In this document: positions 63,839-64,000 of the stretch, piece by piece
Layout: each line of letters begins with the position of its first letter
How positions within the stretch are numbered: the first letter of the stretch is position 1
NCBI GenBank assembly: GCA_002794775.1
Contig: NBAY01000041.1
Coordinates: forward strand, 1 to 64,000
DNA: 64,000 bases
Reading direction: 5' to 3'
Source: Porodaedalea pini
Taxonomy: Eukaryota; Basidiomycota; Agaricomycetes; Hymenochaetales; Hymenochaetaceae
Translations under genes and position numbers: made by a program
Notes under the pieces: generated by a model
Databases searched by the model: none
Told to the model about the DNA's origin: nothing
What the model saw: the letters and a program-made list of their open reading frames with translations, nothing else

Positions 63839-64000
63839 ATGGCGCGCAGCAACATATCTTGCATCCTTGCAGTGCTTTCACTCCTTCAATCCATTGCACC
63901 TGCCTATGCGCTTCCGGAGCCGGAGTCACTTGTTGCCAGAGGTCTACCATTCTATCTACATGCACGAGCGGAGAATAAGGATGGTTCGACTCCGGTGTAC
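63839..64000 (+). CDS. N-terminus of a secreted protein (partial, runs off the right edge)
   Basis: 54 codons are open to the window edge. They start MARSNISCILAVLSLLQSIA, a classical signal peptide: a short basic start, a hydrophobic core ILAVLSLL, and a small-residue exit APAYA before LPEPESLVARG. The mature part then reads LPFYLHARAENKDGSTPV. Signal peptidase would most likely cut after AYA. The family cannot be told from the 30 or so mature residues. It lies downstream of a TATA-like GTTTAAAG. It would probably be a secreted or wall-associated protein. Confidence 0.6.
   Translation, partial: MARSNISCILAVLSLLQSIAPAYALPEPESLVARGLPFYLHARAENKDGSTPVY

Noticed and set aside
63576..63965. ORFs at 63576-63761 (+) and 63618-63965 (-)
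   Set aside because: No recognisable content, and they overlap the clear signal-peptide start at 63839.

Overview
Organism. The right-hand 10 kb carries fungal genes with 50-60 nt introns (an F-box protein, the peroxisomal import receptor PEX7, a family 1 glycosyltransferase relic). The rest is packed with Ty3/gypsy chromoviruses and Ty1/copia elements of the kinds common in mushroom-forming fungi. The captured BTB/CAP-Gly, RPB1, PRP8, NOT1 and P4-ATPase sequences also look basidiomycete. I read this as a filamentous basidiomycete, probably an Agaricomycete.

Layout. About 1-53 kb is a transposon pile. Its most unusual member is a repeat family that I call CGE (chimeric gene-fragment element; my label). 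It has five copies: copy 1 at 556-6111, copy 2 at 40265-46227, copy 3 at 18398-26117 (reverse), copy 4 at 47160-50560 (reverse, truncated) and copy 5 at 51983-53010 (truncated). Each carries genomic fragments, introns included, of several unrelated housekeeping genes. The richest, copy 3, holds in order a BTB/CAP-Gly gene 5' part, a P4-ATPase flippase, NOT1, an armadillo-like protein, PRP8, RPB1 and the CAP-Gly 3' part, all in one orientation. One end is a conserved terminus of about 350 bp. The other end is a 178-bp module with long inverted repeats that also looks like a MITE. No transposase is present.

Nested retroelements. Gypsy A is split: its 5' half is at 26118-28052 and its 3' half at 6196-8647. 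Copia A (28053-40264) interrupts gypsy A, and a young gypsy B (31955-38196) sits inside copia A. The copia target duplication CGTTA is found next to the 5' LTR at 28048 and next to the missing end of the 3' LTR at 6196. The left flank of CGE copy 2 and the right flank of CGE copy 1 are therefore the two sides of one ancestral insertion. The block between the two direct CGE copies is circularly permuted, either by real recombination through the 5.5-kb repeat or by a misassembly. Older gypsy C remnants (12077-18270), a solo-like LTR (11458-11829), a second copia fragment (46228-47060), a PRP8 fragment between head-to-head CGE arms (50561-51982) and a hairpin element (53197-53790) fill the rest.

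Right arm. From about 53.8 kb the sequence becomes ordinary chromosome: an F-box protein (54593-56401, +), PEX7 (56603-57813, +, four exons), an unrecognised nuclear-looking protein (58454-60444, -, two exons), a decayed UDP-glycosyltransferase (61020-62490, -), about 1.3 kb with no gene I can support, and the first 54 codons of a secreted protein at the edge (63839-64000, +).
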